From: Paracraurococcus ruber
Lineage (GTDB): Bacteria > Pseudomonadota > Alphaproteobacteria > Acetobacterales > Acetobacteraceae
NCBI RefSeq assembly: GCF_004353985.1
Contig: NZ_SMOA01000002.1
Span: 50,301 to 114,300, forward strand
Direction: 5' to 3'
DNA: 64,000 bases
Shown: piece by piece, positions 1-9,224 of the stretch
How positions within the stretch are numbered: the stretch's first letter is position 1
Layout: every line of letters starts with the position of its first letter
Translations under genes and position numbers: made by a program
Notes under the pieces: model-generated
The model's database searches: none
Told to the model about the DNA's origin: nothing
The model's input: the letters and a program-made list of their open reading frames with translations, nothing else

Positions 1-616
1 CCACGTCCAGCAGCGCCGGGCCGGTGCCGCGATAGGGCACATGTTCCATCTGCAGCCCGGCGGCTTCCGAGAACAGCACCCCCGCGAGGTGGTTGGCATT
101 GCCGACCCCGCCGGAGGAATAGGTGACGTCGCCGGCCTTCTGCCGCTTCACCCAGGCGATCAGCTCCGCCAGGGTCCGCGCCGGCACGTCCGGATGCACC
201 ACCAGGACATACTGGTAGGAGGAGACCTGCGCCACCGGCTGCAGCGCCGCCGCCAGGTCCAGCCGGTCGGCGGTCTGCAGATGCGGGTTGACCACGATGT
301 TGGTGGAGACGGCGAAGAGCAGCGTCGCGCCGTCCGGCCGCGACCGCGCCACCTGAACGCTGCCGACATGCCCGGCCGCGCCGCCGCGGTTGTCCACCAC
401 AACGGTGCGCGCCATCGCCTCGGCGAACAGGGGCGCGAATTCCCGCGCGACGATGTCGGTCCCGCCGCCCGCGGCATAGGGCACCACCATGGTGACGGGC
501 CGCGCCGCCTGGGCCCGGGCCGGGCCGGCGGCGAGGGCACCGACGCCGACGCCGGCGCCGAAGCCGGCGCCGAGCCCGGCGAGCGCGCCGCGGCGGGTGA
601 GGGTCGGGGCGGTCAT
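1..616 (-). CDS. Bug-family tripartite tricarboxylate transporter receptor (3' end cut)
   Basis: Periplasmic solute-binding protein of the Bug/TctC family. Only the N-terminal 205 codons are inside the window; the gene runs off position 1. The translation starts with a twin-arginine-like leader (TRRGALAG) ending at ARAQA, then has the family landmarks TMVVPYAAGGGTD, a VVDNRGGAAG segment and a HVPYRGTGPA segment. It follows an SDR gene on the same strand by 79 bp, so the two may be cotranscribed. No TctA/TctB membrane genes are in the window, which is usual for orphan Bug receptors. The substrate cannot be told from sequence; organic acids are typical of the family. Confidence 0.9.
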   Translation of the reverse strand, partial: MTAPTLTRRGALAGLGAGFGAGVGVGALAAGPARAQAARPVTMVVPYAAGGGTDIVAREFAPLFAEAMARTVVVDNRGGAAGHVGSVQVARSRPDGATLLFAVSTNIVVNPHLQTADRLDLAAALQPVAQVSSYQYVLVVHPDVPARTLAELIAWVKRQKAGDVTYSSGGVGNANHLAGVLFSEAAGLQMEHVPYRGTGPALLDV

Positions 617-695
617 GCAGGATCTCCCGGCTGGTTGCTGCGGGAGTGCCGCAGCCCGGGGGGCGAAGGCAAGCCCGCCCGCCCCGGCGCCATCC

Positions 696-1427
696 CTACA
701 GGGACGCGCCGCCATCCACCGACAGCTCGGCCCCGGTCATGTAGGCACTGTCGTCCGAAAGCAGGAACAGCACCGCCCGCGCCACATCCTCGGCCAGGCC
801 GATCCGGCCCATCGGGATCTGGGCGAGGCGCACCGCCCGCTGCTCGTTGCTCCAGACTTTGACCATGTCGGTCTCGATCGGGCCGGGATGGATGCTGTTC
901 ACCCGGATGCCCTTCGGCGCCAGGTCCACCGCGGCGGCCTTGGTCATGCCGCGCAGCGCCCATTTCGTCGCGCTGTAGGCGAGGGCGCCGGGCGATCCGC
1001 GCAGCCCCGCGGTCGAGGAGATGTTGACGATGGAGCCGCCGCCGGCCCGCTCCATCGCCGGCACCACCGCCTGCATGCCGAGGAAGCAGCCGAGCTGGTT
1101 GACGCGCATGTGCCGCTCGAACAGCTCGGCATCCGTCTGCATCAGCGGCTTCGGGACATAGATCCCGGCGTTGTTCACCATGCCGGTCAGGCCACCCATC
1201 GCCTCGGCCGCCGCGACCGCCTCCTGCCAGTCCTCCAGCCGCGTCACGTCCTGGCGGACGAAGCGGGCGGCGGCGCCGAGTTCGGCAGCGAGCGCCCTCC
1301 CCTGCTCCTCAAGCACGTCGCCGATCACCACCCGGCCGCCCTCCGCGACCAGCATCCGGGCCTCGGCCGCGCCCTGGCCGCGCGCGCCGCCCGAGATCAG
1401 CACGACCTTGTCCGTGAACCGCGCCAT
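696..1427 (-). CDS. SDR family NAD(P)-dependent oxidoreductase
   Basis: Classical short-chain dehydrogenase of 243 residues, the normal family length. Visible motifs are the cofactor-binding GGARGQG (residues 13-19), NNAG (85-88), a catalytic Ser near 138 and YSATK with Tyr151/Lys155. The start at 1427 is the first Met before the Rossmann strand; the frame stays open upstream, but that stretch has no protein-like character. The C terminus ends in a typical SDR sequence, SVDGGASL. It lies just upstream of a Bug receptor in the same direction, a common pairing in which receptor and dehydrogenase may handle one organic acid; that link is inference. The substrate is unknown. Confidence 0.9.
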   Translation of the reverse strand: MARFTDKVVLISGGARGQGAAEARMLVAEGGRVVIGDVLEEQGRALAAELGAAARFVRQDVTRLEDWQEAVAAAEAMGGLTGMVNNAGIYVPKPLMQTDAELFERHMRVNQLGCFLGMQAVVPAMERAGGGSIVNISSTAGLRGSPGALAYSATKWALRGMTKAAAVDLAPKGIRVNSIHPGPIETDMVKVWSNEQRAVRLAQIPMGRIGLAEDVARAVLFLLSDDSAYMTGAELSVDGGASL

Positions 1428-1614
1428 GTTGTCCCCCCGTCGTGGTTGTGGCGGTGCCGAGCCTAGGACCGATCGCCCGGGGATGCGACCGAAGGCCGGG
1501 CCAGGGCGGCGCGACCGCCCGGGGCGTGCCGTGCCGCTGTGCCAGATCAAGGGCGGGCGGCGCGGATCCGCGCAGGCTGCCGGGTGCGGCCATCGGCCGC
1601 GACGGAGGACCATC

Positions 1615-1947
1615 ATGCGACGACGCCTGTTGCTGGCTGCCTTGATCCTGCTCGCCGCCCTCCCTGCCCTCGCCCAGCGCCGCGCGCTGGAGCAGGAGCG
1701 GCTGGCCTATGGCCGCGCGGTGGCGGAGAACTGGTGCGCCAACTGCCATCTGGTGGGGCCGCAGGCGCGCGGCCCGGCCGGCGATGCCGCACCGCCCTTC
1801 GCCGCCATCGCCGCCATGCCCGGCACGACCGCCATGGCGCTGCGCGCCTTCCTGCAGACGCCGCACGACCGCATGCCGGACTACCGGCTGAGCCAGGCGG
1901 AGCTGGACGGGGTGGTGGCGTACATCCTCGGGCTGCAGCCGCGCTGA
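1615..1947 (+). CDS. Small secreted c-type cytochrome
   Basis: 110-residue monoheme cytochrome c. A signal peptide (residues 1-20, ending ALA-QRR) precedes one heme site, CANCH (Cys41, Cys44, His45). A Met in HDRMPDY (Met87) is the probable sixth ligand, and the C-terminal helix ELDGVVAYILGLQ is typical of class I cytochromes. The start at 1615 is chosen for the GGAGG ribosome site 5-9 bases ahead and because the signal peptide begins there. It is divergent from the SDR gene and has no partner oxidoreductase beside it. It probably carries electrons in the periplasm; its partner cannot be named. Confidence 0.88.
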   Translation: MRRRLLLAALILLAALPALAQRRALEQERLAYGRAVAENWCANCHLVGPQARGPAGDAAPPFAAIAAMPGTTAMALRAFLQTPHDRMPDYRLSQAELDGVVAYILGLQPR

Positions 1948-1959
1948 CGGCAGGAAAAT

Positions 1960-1984
1960 GGCCCGGCGGGGTCGCCGCCGGGCC
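1960..1984 (+). terminator. GC-rich hairpin after the cytochrome gene
   Basis: Perfect 10-bp stem (GGCCCGGCGG with its complement) around a 5-base loop, starting 13 bases after the cytochrome stop codon. There is no T-run, which is common for terminators in G+C-rich genomes. Termination is inferred from position and stem strength only. Confidence 0.45.
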
Positions 1985-2070
1985 CGAGGCGAGGGAGGAT
2001 CGTCAGTCAAAAGCCGGGGCGCGAGGCGCGCCGGCGGGGCCACGTTTACGTGAACCGGGACCGGCCGGCC

Positions 2071-2084
2071 TTGATCCTGCGCAA
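2071..2084 (+). promoter_or_regulatory. FNR/FixK-like half-conserved box upstream of phbB
   Basis: TTGATCCTGCGCAA resembles the FNR/FixK site TTGAT-N4-ATCAA: the left half is perfect and the right half matches at 3 of 5 bases. It lies 135 bases ahead of the phbB start. A second TTGATCC begins at 2107. Without a mapped promoter this is only a candidate oxygen- or redox-responsive site. Confidence 0.25.
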
Positions 2085-2218
2085 TGACAGGCCGGGGCAT
2101 TCCCGCTTGATCCGGCCGGGCTTCCGGGCTGTCCTGCCCGGGCCGGCGCCGCGCGACCCATCGCCCGGCACGGTGCCGGGGCGCAAGATGCAGGGCACAG
2201 GACAGGGAGACGGGGCAT

Positions 2219-2941
2219 ATGGCAAGAGTCGCACTGGTGACGGGCGGGCAACGCGGCATCGGCGCCGCGATCAGCGAGGGGTTGAAGGCCGCCGGGCGGA
2301 CGGTGGTGGCCAGCTATGCCGGCAATGACGAGGCGGCGCGCGCCTTCACCGAGCGCACCGGCATCCCCTGCTACAAGTTCGACGTCGCGGATTACGACGC
2401 CTGCGCCGCGGCGGTGCAGAAGATCCAGGCCGAGGTCGGCCCGATCGAGATCCTGGTGAACAACGCCGGCATCACCCGCGACGCGACGATGAAGCGCCTG
2501 TCCCGCCAGATGTGGGAGGACGTGATCGATACCAACCTCGGCTCCTGCTACAACATGTGCAAGCTCGTCTGGGACGGGATGACGGAGCGGAAATTCGGCC
2601 GCATCGTCAATATCGGCTCGATCAACGGGCAGGCGGGGCAGTACGGCCAGGTGAATTACGCCGCCGCCAAGTCCGGCATCCATGGCTTCACCAAGGCGCT
2701 GGCGCAGGAAGGCGCCCGCGCCTCCATCACCGTGAACGCCATCGCGCCCGGCTATGTGGACACGGAGATGGTCCGCGCCGTGCCGCCCGACGTGCTTGAG
2801 AAGATCATCGCCAAGATCCCCCGTGGCCGCCTGGGCACCGCCCAGGACATCGCCCGCGGCGTGGCCTTCCTGACCGCGGACGACGCCGATTTCATCACGG
2901 GATCGACCCTGTCGATCAACGGCGGCCAGCACATGTACTGA
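2219..2941 (+). CDS. phbB: Acetoacetyl-CoA reductase (PhbB/PhaB)
   Basis: 240-residue SDR that reduces acetoacetyl-CoA to (R)-3-hydroxybutyryl-CoA with NADPH for polyhydroxybutyrate synthesis. It has TGGQRGIG (8-15), NNAGITRDATMKRL (from 81, characteristic of PhbB), Ser134, Tyr147 and Lys151, and ends STLSINGGQHMY, the normal PhbB C terminus. The start is preceded by a GGAGA-type ribosome site (ACAGGGAGACGGGGCAT). It stands alone here: neither the thiolase nor the PHB synthase gene is in the window. The upstream 270 bases carry palindromes and a possible FNR-like box. The assignment is strong because both length and signature match. Confidence 0.93.
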   Translation: MARVALVTGGQRGIGAAISEGLKAAGRTVVASYAGNDEAARAFTERTGIPCYKFDVADYDACAAAVQKIQAEVGPIEILVNNAGITRDATMKRLSRQMWEDVIDTNLGSCYNMCKLVWDGMTERKFGRIVNIGSINGQAGQYGQVNYAAAKSGIHGFTKALAQEGARASITVNAIAPGYVDTEMVRAVPPDVLEKIIAKIPRGRLGTAQDIARGVAFLTADDADFITGSTLSINGGQHMY

Positions 2942-2950
2942 GGCGTGGGA

Positions 2951-2972
2951 CGGGGCGGCGGGTGCCGCCCCG
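2951..2972 (+). terminator. Terminator-like hairpin after phbB
   Basis: A 9-bp perfect stem (CGGGGCGGC and its complement) with loop GGGT begins 10 bases after the phbB stop. No T-tract follows. The position fits a terminator. Confidence 0.5.
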
Positions 2973-3084
2973 GACCGCAGCGCCTGCGCCGGCATCCGCC
3001 CGGCGGCGTCCTTCCACCGGCCGCCGCGCGGGAACACCCCAGCGCCGGCGGCCGTTTCCTGTCCCGTCCAGCACGGGACGGTGC

Positions 3085-3471
3085 ATGGCCGGCAGCAAGC
3101 ATCCGCGCGGGCCGGAGGATCGCAAGGGCGGCCTCGGCGCCGATAAGCCGCGGCCGCCGGACGACCTCGAGCGCAATCCGGGCATCGGCGCCAGCAAGGG
3201 CACGCAGGCCTCGACCGGCACCGACCCGGAGGAGATAGAGGCGACGAACACGAGCGAGGGCGATGTCCTCAACGACGCCGACCGCACCGGCGGCGTGAAG
3301 CCGGACCAGCGCGGCTGCACCAACCGCTATGGTCGATCGCGCCGTCGCCGCAACGCGCCATCGGCTCCGGGCCGTTCCGCGCAGGGCAGGATCATGCGTC
3401 CGGGCCTTCGCCGTCCCCCGCTGCGGTGCCGGGCGCGCGGCGGCAGGCTGCCAGGCTGCGCTGCCGGGTAG
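3085..3471 (+). CDS. Small acidic hydrophilic protein with an unusual basic tail
   Basis: 128 codons. Residues 1 to about 83 are polar, Gly/Asp/Glu-rich and without hydrophobic core (segments LERNPGIGASKGT, TDPEEIE, EGDVLNDADRTGGV, PDQRGCTNR). From memory this resembles small uncharacterised proteins common in alphaproteobacteria that end right after an RGRTN-like motif. Here the frame continues for about 45 residues rich in Arg, Pro and Gly (from RSRRRRN), unlike the front half; loss of the original stop or a frameshift would explain this. No clear ribosome site precedes the Met at 3085. No function is known and I assign none. Confidence 0.6.
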   Translation: MAGSKHPRGPEDRKGGLGADKPRPPDDLERNPGIGASKGTQASTGTDPEEIEATNTSEGDVLNDADRTGGVKPDQRGCTNRYGRSRRRRNAPSAPGRSAQGRIMRPGLRRPPLRCRARGGRLPGCAAG

Positions 3472-3552
3472 CCGGGGTCTGCGGCAGGGGCCGGTGGCGC
3501 CCGCCGCGCCGGCGCGGCATCCTCCGCGCCCTGGATGCGGGAGGATCACGCG

Positions 3553-4203
3553 ATGGGCCATGCGGTGCTCGCCTTCGATGGCGAGGATGAGGGGGCGCCG
3601 GCGCGGCGGCAGGCGGCGCGGGAGCGGCACCTGCAGGTGCTGGCAGCCTGGGCCGGCGATGGCCGCCTGGCCTTCGGCACGCCGCTGCTGGCGCCGGATG
3701 GCCGCGCCATGGGGTCCCTGATGATCCTCGGCGCGCCCGGCGAGGATGCGCTGCGCGCCTATCTGGCGGAGGAGCCCTTCAACCAGGAAGGCGTGTGGCA
3801 GCGCGTCGAGACCTTCCCCTTCCGCATCGCCTCGCTGCCCTATCGGCCGCTGCCGCAGCCCGGCGCGCCGATCGCGCCCGGGCGGACCCATACCGTGATC
3901 CTCGCCCGCGACGGCACCGATGCGGAGGCGCCGCAGCGCCGCCTGGCGGTGCGGGAGCAGCACATGGCCCGGGTGAAGCCGATGGCGGCGGATGGCACGC
4001 TGGCGATCGGCGGCGCCATCCTGGACGCGCCGGGCGGCCGCATGCTCGGGTCCGTCGCCGTCATCGCCCGCGACACGGATGCGGGCGCGCGGGACTGGAT
4101 GGCGGAGGATCCCTATGTCACCGGCCAAGTCTGGCAGCAGGTGACGCTGTGGGGCACGCGCTTCGCGCCGCTGCCCTGGCAGCCCCTGCCGGGCGCCGCC
4201 TGA
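3553..4203 (+). CDS. Tandem YCII-domain protein
   Basis: 216-residue soluble protein made of two YCII (YciI-like) repeats, about 1-100 and 110-216. Each holds a strand-forming start (HAVLAFDGED, HTVILARDGTD), an Arg-rich helix with REQH or RERH, a gain-of-side segment (GRLAFGTPLL, GTLAIGGAIL) and a WM/YL-AEDP-like close (AEEPFN, AEDPYV). YCII folds are ferredoxin-like and some are peroxidases or dehalogenase-like; the activity here is unknown. The start at 3553 is preferred over an upstream ATG at 3535 because GGGAGGA lies 7 bases before it. It overlaps the next gene by one base (TGATG), so the two are translationally coupled. Confidence 0.85.
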   Translation: MGHAVLAFDGEDEGAPARRQAARERHLQVLAAWAGDGRLAFGTPLLAPDGRAMGSLMILGAPGEDALRAYLAEEPFNQEGVWQRVETFPFRIASLPYRPLPQPGAPIAPGRTHTVILARDGTDAEAPQRRLAVREQHMARVKPMAADGTLAIGGAILDAPGGRMLGSVAVIARDTDAGARDWMAEDPYVTGQVWQQVTLWGTRFAPLPWQPLPGAA

Positions 4204-4592
4204 TGCCGCGGCTGGTCGACTACGCCGGGGCGCCGCCGGAGGTCCGCGCGGTCTTCGACGCGATCAAGGCGGCACGCGGCGTGCCGGACGTGAACAATTT
4301 CTGGAAGGCGCTGGCGGTGGACCCGCCGACGCTGAAGCGCACCTGGGAAAGCCTGTCGCAGGTGATGGCGCCCGGCGCGCTGGATGTACGGACGAAGGAG
4401 ATGCTCTACCTCGCCGTCTCCATGGCTGCCGGCTGCGCCTATTGCACCGCCAGCCATGGCGCCGCCGCCCGCCGCGCCGGGATGGACGACGCGATGTTCG
4501 GCGAATTGCTGGCGGTGGTCGGCATGGCGGCCGAGACCAACCGCCTGGCCGAGGCGCTGCGGGTGCCGGTGGACCCGGCCTTCGAGGCATGA
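4203..4592 (+). CDS. Carboxymuconolactone decarboxylase/AhpD-like protein
   Basis: 129-residue helical protein of the CMD/AhpD family. The key motif is CAYCTASHG (Cys78, Cys81, His85), the CxxC-x3-H arrangement of alkylhydroperoxidase AhpD cores, in place after the helix VRTKEMLYLAVSM. A peroxidase or other redox role is known for related proteins and is inferred here. It overlaps the upstream YCII gene by one base and the downstream SGNH gene by four (ATGA), so the three form one tight operon, perhaps acting together on an oxidised metabolite. Confidence 0.85.
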   Translation: MPRLVDYAGAPPEVRAVFDAIKAARGVPDVNNFWKALAVDPPTLKRTWESLSQVMAPGALDVRTKEMLYLAVSMAAGCAYCTASHGAAARRAGMDDAMFGELLAVVGMAAETNRLAEALRVPVDPAFEA

Positions 4593-5197
4593 TCCGCGAC
4601 CTGCGCATCTGCTTCGTCGGCGACAGCTTCGTCGCCGGCGCCGGCGACGAGACGGCGCTGGGCTGGGTCGGCCGCGTGACGGCCGCCGCCTGGCAGCGCG
4701 GCGTGGCGCTCACCGCCTACAATCTCGGCGTCCGGCGGGACACCAGCGCCGACCTGCGGCGGCGGGCGGAGCCGGAGGTGCTGGCCCGGCTGCTCGGCGC
4801 CGGCGATGCGAAGGCCGTGGTGTTCGGCTTCGGCGCCAATGACTGCACGCTGGAGGATGACATGCCGCGCGTTCCGCCGGAGGCGAGCGTGGAGAATGCC
4901 GTCGCGCTGCTGGCCTGGGCGGCGGCGCGCTGGCCGGTGCTGATGCTTGGCCCGCCGCCGCTGGCGCATGATGCGGCGCATGATGCGCGCGCGGCGGCGC
5001 TCTCCAGCCGATTCGCCGCGGTGTGCGAGGGCATGGATATCCCCTTCCTCGACACGCATGGGCCTCTGTCGGGGATCGCTGCCTGGCGCAATGGCGCGCT
5101 GCGTGGCGATGGTGTGCATCCCGACGGCGCCGGATATGCGGCGCTGGCCGCCCTGGTGGAGCAATGGCCCGCCTGGCGCAACCTCACGCGCCCCTGA
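4589..5197 (+). CDS. SGNH/GDSL-type esterase
   Basis: 202-residue hydrolase. Block I is VGDSF with nucleophile Ser13; block III is FGANDC with Asn84; block V is DGVHPDG with Asp174 and His177, completing the Ser-Asp-His triad. There is no signal peptide, so it is probably cytoplasmic. It is translated by an ATGA overlap with the AhpD-like gene. Such small SGNH enzymes act as thioesterases, arylesterases or deacetylases; the substrate cannot be told. Confidence 0.88.
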   Translation: MIRDLRICFVGDSFVAGAGDETALGWVGRVTAAAWQRGVALTAYNLGVRRDTSADLRRRAEPEVLARLLGAGDAKAVVFGFGANDCTLEDDMPRVPPEASVENAVALLAWAAARWPVLMLGPPPLAHDAAHDARAAALSSRFAAVCEGMDIPFLDTHGPLSGIAAWRNGALRGDGVHPDGAGYAALAALVEQWPAWRNLTRP

Positions 5198-5264
5198 TCC
5201 GCGGGGTCCAGGGGCCGTTCGACCCTTGGCGGGGTGAGCGCCGGAGGCGCGGCGCCCCTCTCGC

Positions 5265-5612
5265 CTAGGCCACCCGCGGCGCGAACAGCCGGGTCGCCGC
5301 CCAGCTCATCACCGAGACCACGATCGCTCCCCACAGCGCCGGCCAGAAGCCGTCCACCCGCAGGCCCGGCAGCAGCCAGGCGGTCAGGCCCAGCATGGCG
5401 GCGTTGATCACCAGCAGGAACAGGCCGAGCGTGAGCAGCGTGACGGGCAGGGCGAGGAAGGCCAGCACCGGCCGCACCACCGCATTCACCAGGCCGAAGA
5501 CCAGCGCCGCCAGCAGCAGGCTGCCGAGGCCGCGGAGCTCGATGCCCGGGACGAGTTGCGTCGCCGCCCAGAGGGCGAAGGCGGTGATGAAGGTGCGGGC
5601 CAGGAAGCCCAT
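5265..5612 (-). CDS. Phage holin family / YvlD-like small membrane protein
   Basis: 115 residues with four predicted membrane helices separated by short loops (start FITAFALWAATQLV, then SLLLAALVFGLVNAVV, TLLTLGLFLLVINAAML, ALWGAIVVSVMSWAA). This pattern and the phrase VRPVLAFLALPVTLLTLG fit the Phage_holin_4_2 (YvlD) family, which despite its name is chromosomal and of unknown role. The start at 5612 is the Met at MGFLARTF, preceded by GGAGA. It is convergent with the SGNH gene and divergent from the EamA gene. Confidence 0.85.
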   Translation of the reverse strand: MGFLARTFITAFALWAATQLVPGIELRGLGSLLLAALVFGLVNAVVRPVLAFLALPVTLLTLGLFLLVINAAMLGLTAWLLPGLRVDGFWPALWGAIVVSVMSWAATRLFAPRVA

Positions 5613-5680
5613 GGCGGTGTCTCCGCAGATGCGTCCCGCCGTCCTAAGCTGCGGCACCCTCCCCGTCCCGTGGAAAGATC

Positions 5681-6529
5681 GTGACCCCAGCGACCCTCGC
5701 CGGCTGCGCCGCCCTGCTGCTCTGGGCCTTCCTCGCCCTGCTCGCCCGCCTCGCGCAGCCGCTGCCGCCGCTGCTGCTCACCGGCCTGGCCTTTGCCGTG
5801 GGCGGCGCGCTGGGTGTCGCGGTGGTGGCGGCGCGCGGCCGGCTCGGGGCGCTGCGGCAGCCCGCCATCGTCTGGCTGCACGGCGTCGGCGGGCTGGCGG
5901 GCTACCATGCGCTGTATTTCGCTGCGCTGGCCCTGGCACCACCGGTCGAGGCCAACCTGCTGAACTACACCTGGCCGCTGCTGATCGTGCTGCTGGCCGG
6001 GCCGCTCCGCGGCCTGCGCCTGGGGCCGCGGCGGCTGGCGGGCGTGGCATTGGGCGCGGCCGGCGCCGTATTGCTGCTGGCCGCCGGGGCACAGGGCTTC
6101 GGTGGCGGCAGCCCGGCCGGCTATGCCGCCGCCGCGGGCGCGGCCGTCACCTGGGCATTCTATTCCGTGCTGGCCGGCACGCCGCGGCTGTCGGGCGTGC
6201 CGACCGAGGCGGTGGCCGGCTTCTGCCTCGCCTCCGCCGCCCTGGCGCTGCTGGGGCATTGGGCCTTCGAGCCGGCGGCCTCGCCGGCGGTGGGGCAATG
6301 GCCGGCGATCCTCCTGCTGGGGGCGGGACCGGTGGGCGCGGCCTTCTTCCTCTGGGATGTCGGGATGAAGCGGGGTGACCCGCGGCTGCTGGGGACGCTG
6401 GCCTATGCGACCCCCGTTGCCTCCACCCTGCTGCTGGTCCTGGCGGGGGAAGGCGCGCTCAGTCCCGCGGTGCTGCTGGCGGCGGCGCTGGTGGTGGGGG
6501 GTGGCGCGCTGGCCGCAACCGCGCGGTAG
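5681..6529 (+). CDS. EamA/DMT-superfamily exporter
   Basis: 282-residue inner-membrane protein with about ten hydrophobic helices in two EamA repeats. The segment GYHALYFAALALAPPVEANLLNYTWPLL in the first repeat resembles YddG-type aromatic amino acid exporters, as does the final LAYATPVASTLLLVLAGE region. It starts with GTG at 5681 behind GGAAAG. A metabolite or amino-acid efflux role is the family expectation; the substrate is inference only. It lies alone between two divergent or convergent small membrane proteins. Confidence 0.85.
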   Translation: MTPATLAGCAALLLWAFLALLARLAQPLPPLLLTGLAFAVGGALGVAVVAARGRLGALRQPAIVWLHGVGGLAGYHALYFAALALAPPVEANLLNYTWPLLIVLLAGPLRGLRLGPRRLAGVALGAAGAVLLLAAGAQGFGGGSPAGYAAAAGAAVTWAFYSVLAGTPRLSGVPTEAVAGFCLASAALALLGHWAFEPAASPAVGQWPAILLLGAGPVGAAFFLWDVGMKRGDPRLLGTLAYATPVASTLLLVLAGEGALSPAVLLAAALVVGGGALAATAR

Positions 6530-6684
6530 CGGGCCGTCGCGGTCGCCCGCGCGCCGGTGTCCGGGGCGATCAAGGCCCCGGGGCCGTCCGTGGCGGATGC
6601 GGCCCGCGCAAGCGGCGGACCAAGCGAGTTGCTCCGCGCCCCTGGCGGCAGCGCCGGGCGGACCGCGTCCGGCGCCGGCGGCGG

Positions 6685-7146
6685 TCAGCCCTGGCGCCGC
6701 GGCACCACCGCATCCCGAGCCGCGGGGACCGGAACCGGCTCCGCCTCCCGCCGCCGGGCGATGTCGAGCGCCCAGGCGCCCGGACCTGCGGCGACGAAAT
6801 AGAGGAAGACGAAGCAGTAGAGGATGGCCGCGTCGCCGCCGTTCAGCGTCGGGAAGAGGTTGCGCGGGGCGTGGAACATCCAATAGGCGAAAGCCATCTC
6901 GCCGGCGAGGACGAAGGCCACCGGCCGGGTGAACAGGCCGAGCATCAGCAACAACCCGCCGACCAGTTCCAGCACCCCGCCGACCCAGAGCAGCGAAAAG
7001 GCCGCCGGCCCGGTGCCGCCCATGGGCGGCGGGAAACCGAACAGCTTCTGCGTCCCGTGCAGGAGGAAGATCAGCGCGGCGACGATCCGCAGGATGGCGC
7101 GCATGCGCGGCGCCATCACCGCCATGTCCCAAAGGCCCTGTCCCAT
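6685..7146 (-). CDS. DoxX family membrane protein
   Basis: 153 residues with four membrane helices. The start LRIVAALIFLLHGTQKLFGFP is the classical DoxX signature (HG-x-QK), followed by ELVGGLLLMLGLFTRPVAFVLAGEMAFAYWM and a last helix near 110-130. The basic tail (RRREAE, PRRQG) is cytoplasmic. The start codon is uncertain: internal Met residues lie at positions 8, 11 and 15, and no strong ribosome site decides between them. The family is linked to redox and sulfur metabolism, but the exact function is unknown. It is convergent with the EamA gene. Confidence 0.85.
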   Translation of the reverse strand: MGQGLWDMAVMAPRMRAILRIVAALIFLLHGTQKLFGFPPPMGGTGPAAFSLLWVGGVLELVGGLLLMLGLFTRPVAFVLAGEMAFAYWMFHAPRNLFPTLNGGDAAILYCFVFLYFVAAGPGAWALDIARRREAEPVPVPAARDAVVPRRQG

Positions 7147-7536
7147 TGCTCAGCGCCCCGGCAGGCCGTCGGCGGATCGGGCGCCTGCGGCGGCGAAGGT
7201 CGTCATGGTCATTCCGCTGGTTCCTGCCTGTCCGGTGTCGTGCCGGACAACGTGCCGGACCCGCCCGGGCTGCCACGCCGCTCGCGGAATGGTCGCCGTG
7301 CTCGGCAGGTCAGGGCGGTTCGCGGCGCGGCACGAAGGCCGGGCTGCGGCGGGACGCGCGGCACCGGATGGCCTGGACCGGTTCCTGCGGTCCGCTGACC
7401 CCGCAAGCCGCCCTTGCCGCGCGGCACCGCGTCCGGCGCCGGCCCCGGTTCGAGCCGCGCCCGGTGCGAACGCTGCGGCCGGAGCGGTCGTCACCGGCCG
7501 AGGCTGCCGGGCACCGCCGGATGCGGCGCCGCGACG
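7147..7536. other. Intergenic stretch with no convincing gene
   Basis: Open frames here lack codon bias and recognisable motifs. A short direct repeat CGTGCCGGAC occurs twice near 7240-7262. I see nothing else. Confidence 0.5.
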
Positions 7537-7830
7537 TCAGGGCTTCGTGTAGGTGGTGCCGAAGCGCGCGACGAAATCGTTGAAAGCGTAGCGGTCCACC
7601 CGGGCCAGGCAGGGCTCCGGGTCGCCATGCCGGAACTCGTAGATCAGCACCTCGGCGCCCGAGAGCGCGATGCGGCAGAAGCCGTCCTCGGGCTTCACCG
7701 CGCCGCCGGGGCACGCATCCAGGTCGAGATGCGGCACCTTCTCCTCGAACCCGGCATAACTCAGGAAGCAGGCCTTCTCGGCGAAGGCCGGCGCGGCGCC
7801 AAGCAGCAGCAGCGCGAGCAGGATGCGCAT
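7537..7830 (-). CDS. Small secreted cysteine-containing protein, unknown function
   Basis: 97 residues. A clear signal peptide (MRILLALLLLGAAPAFA) is followed by a mature part of about 80 residues with four Cys (KACFL, DACPG, GFCRI, EPCLA), likely two disulfides in the periplasm. The start at 7830 is set by the signal peptide and a GGAG site 8-12 bases before it. I do not recognise a family. It lies just downstream of, and on the same strand as, no other gene of the unit: purA ends the other way at 7931, about 100 bases upstream on this strand. Confidence 0.75.
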   Translation of the reverse strand: MRILLALLLLGAAPAFAEKACFLSYAGFEEKVPHLDLDACPGGAVKPEDGFCRIALSGAEVLIYEFRHGDPEPCLARVDRYAFNDFVARFGTTYTKP

Positions 7831-7930
7831 GAGGGTTGCTCCATGATCCCCGTTGCACGATCGCCGGGCCCCGCCCGGCGCGCCACGCGGCCCGTGGCGA
7901 CGCCGCGCGCCGTCCGAACCCGCCGTCCCG

Positions 7931-9220
<1,290 letters not shown>

Positions 9221-9224
9221 CGGC

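Noticed and set aside
5486..7276. A 596-codon frame on the minus strand across the EamA and DoxX genes
   Set aside because: It conflicts with two membrane proteins that have clear helices; its composition is Arg/Gly/Gln-rich.
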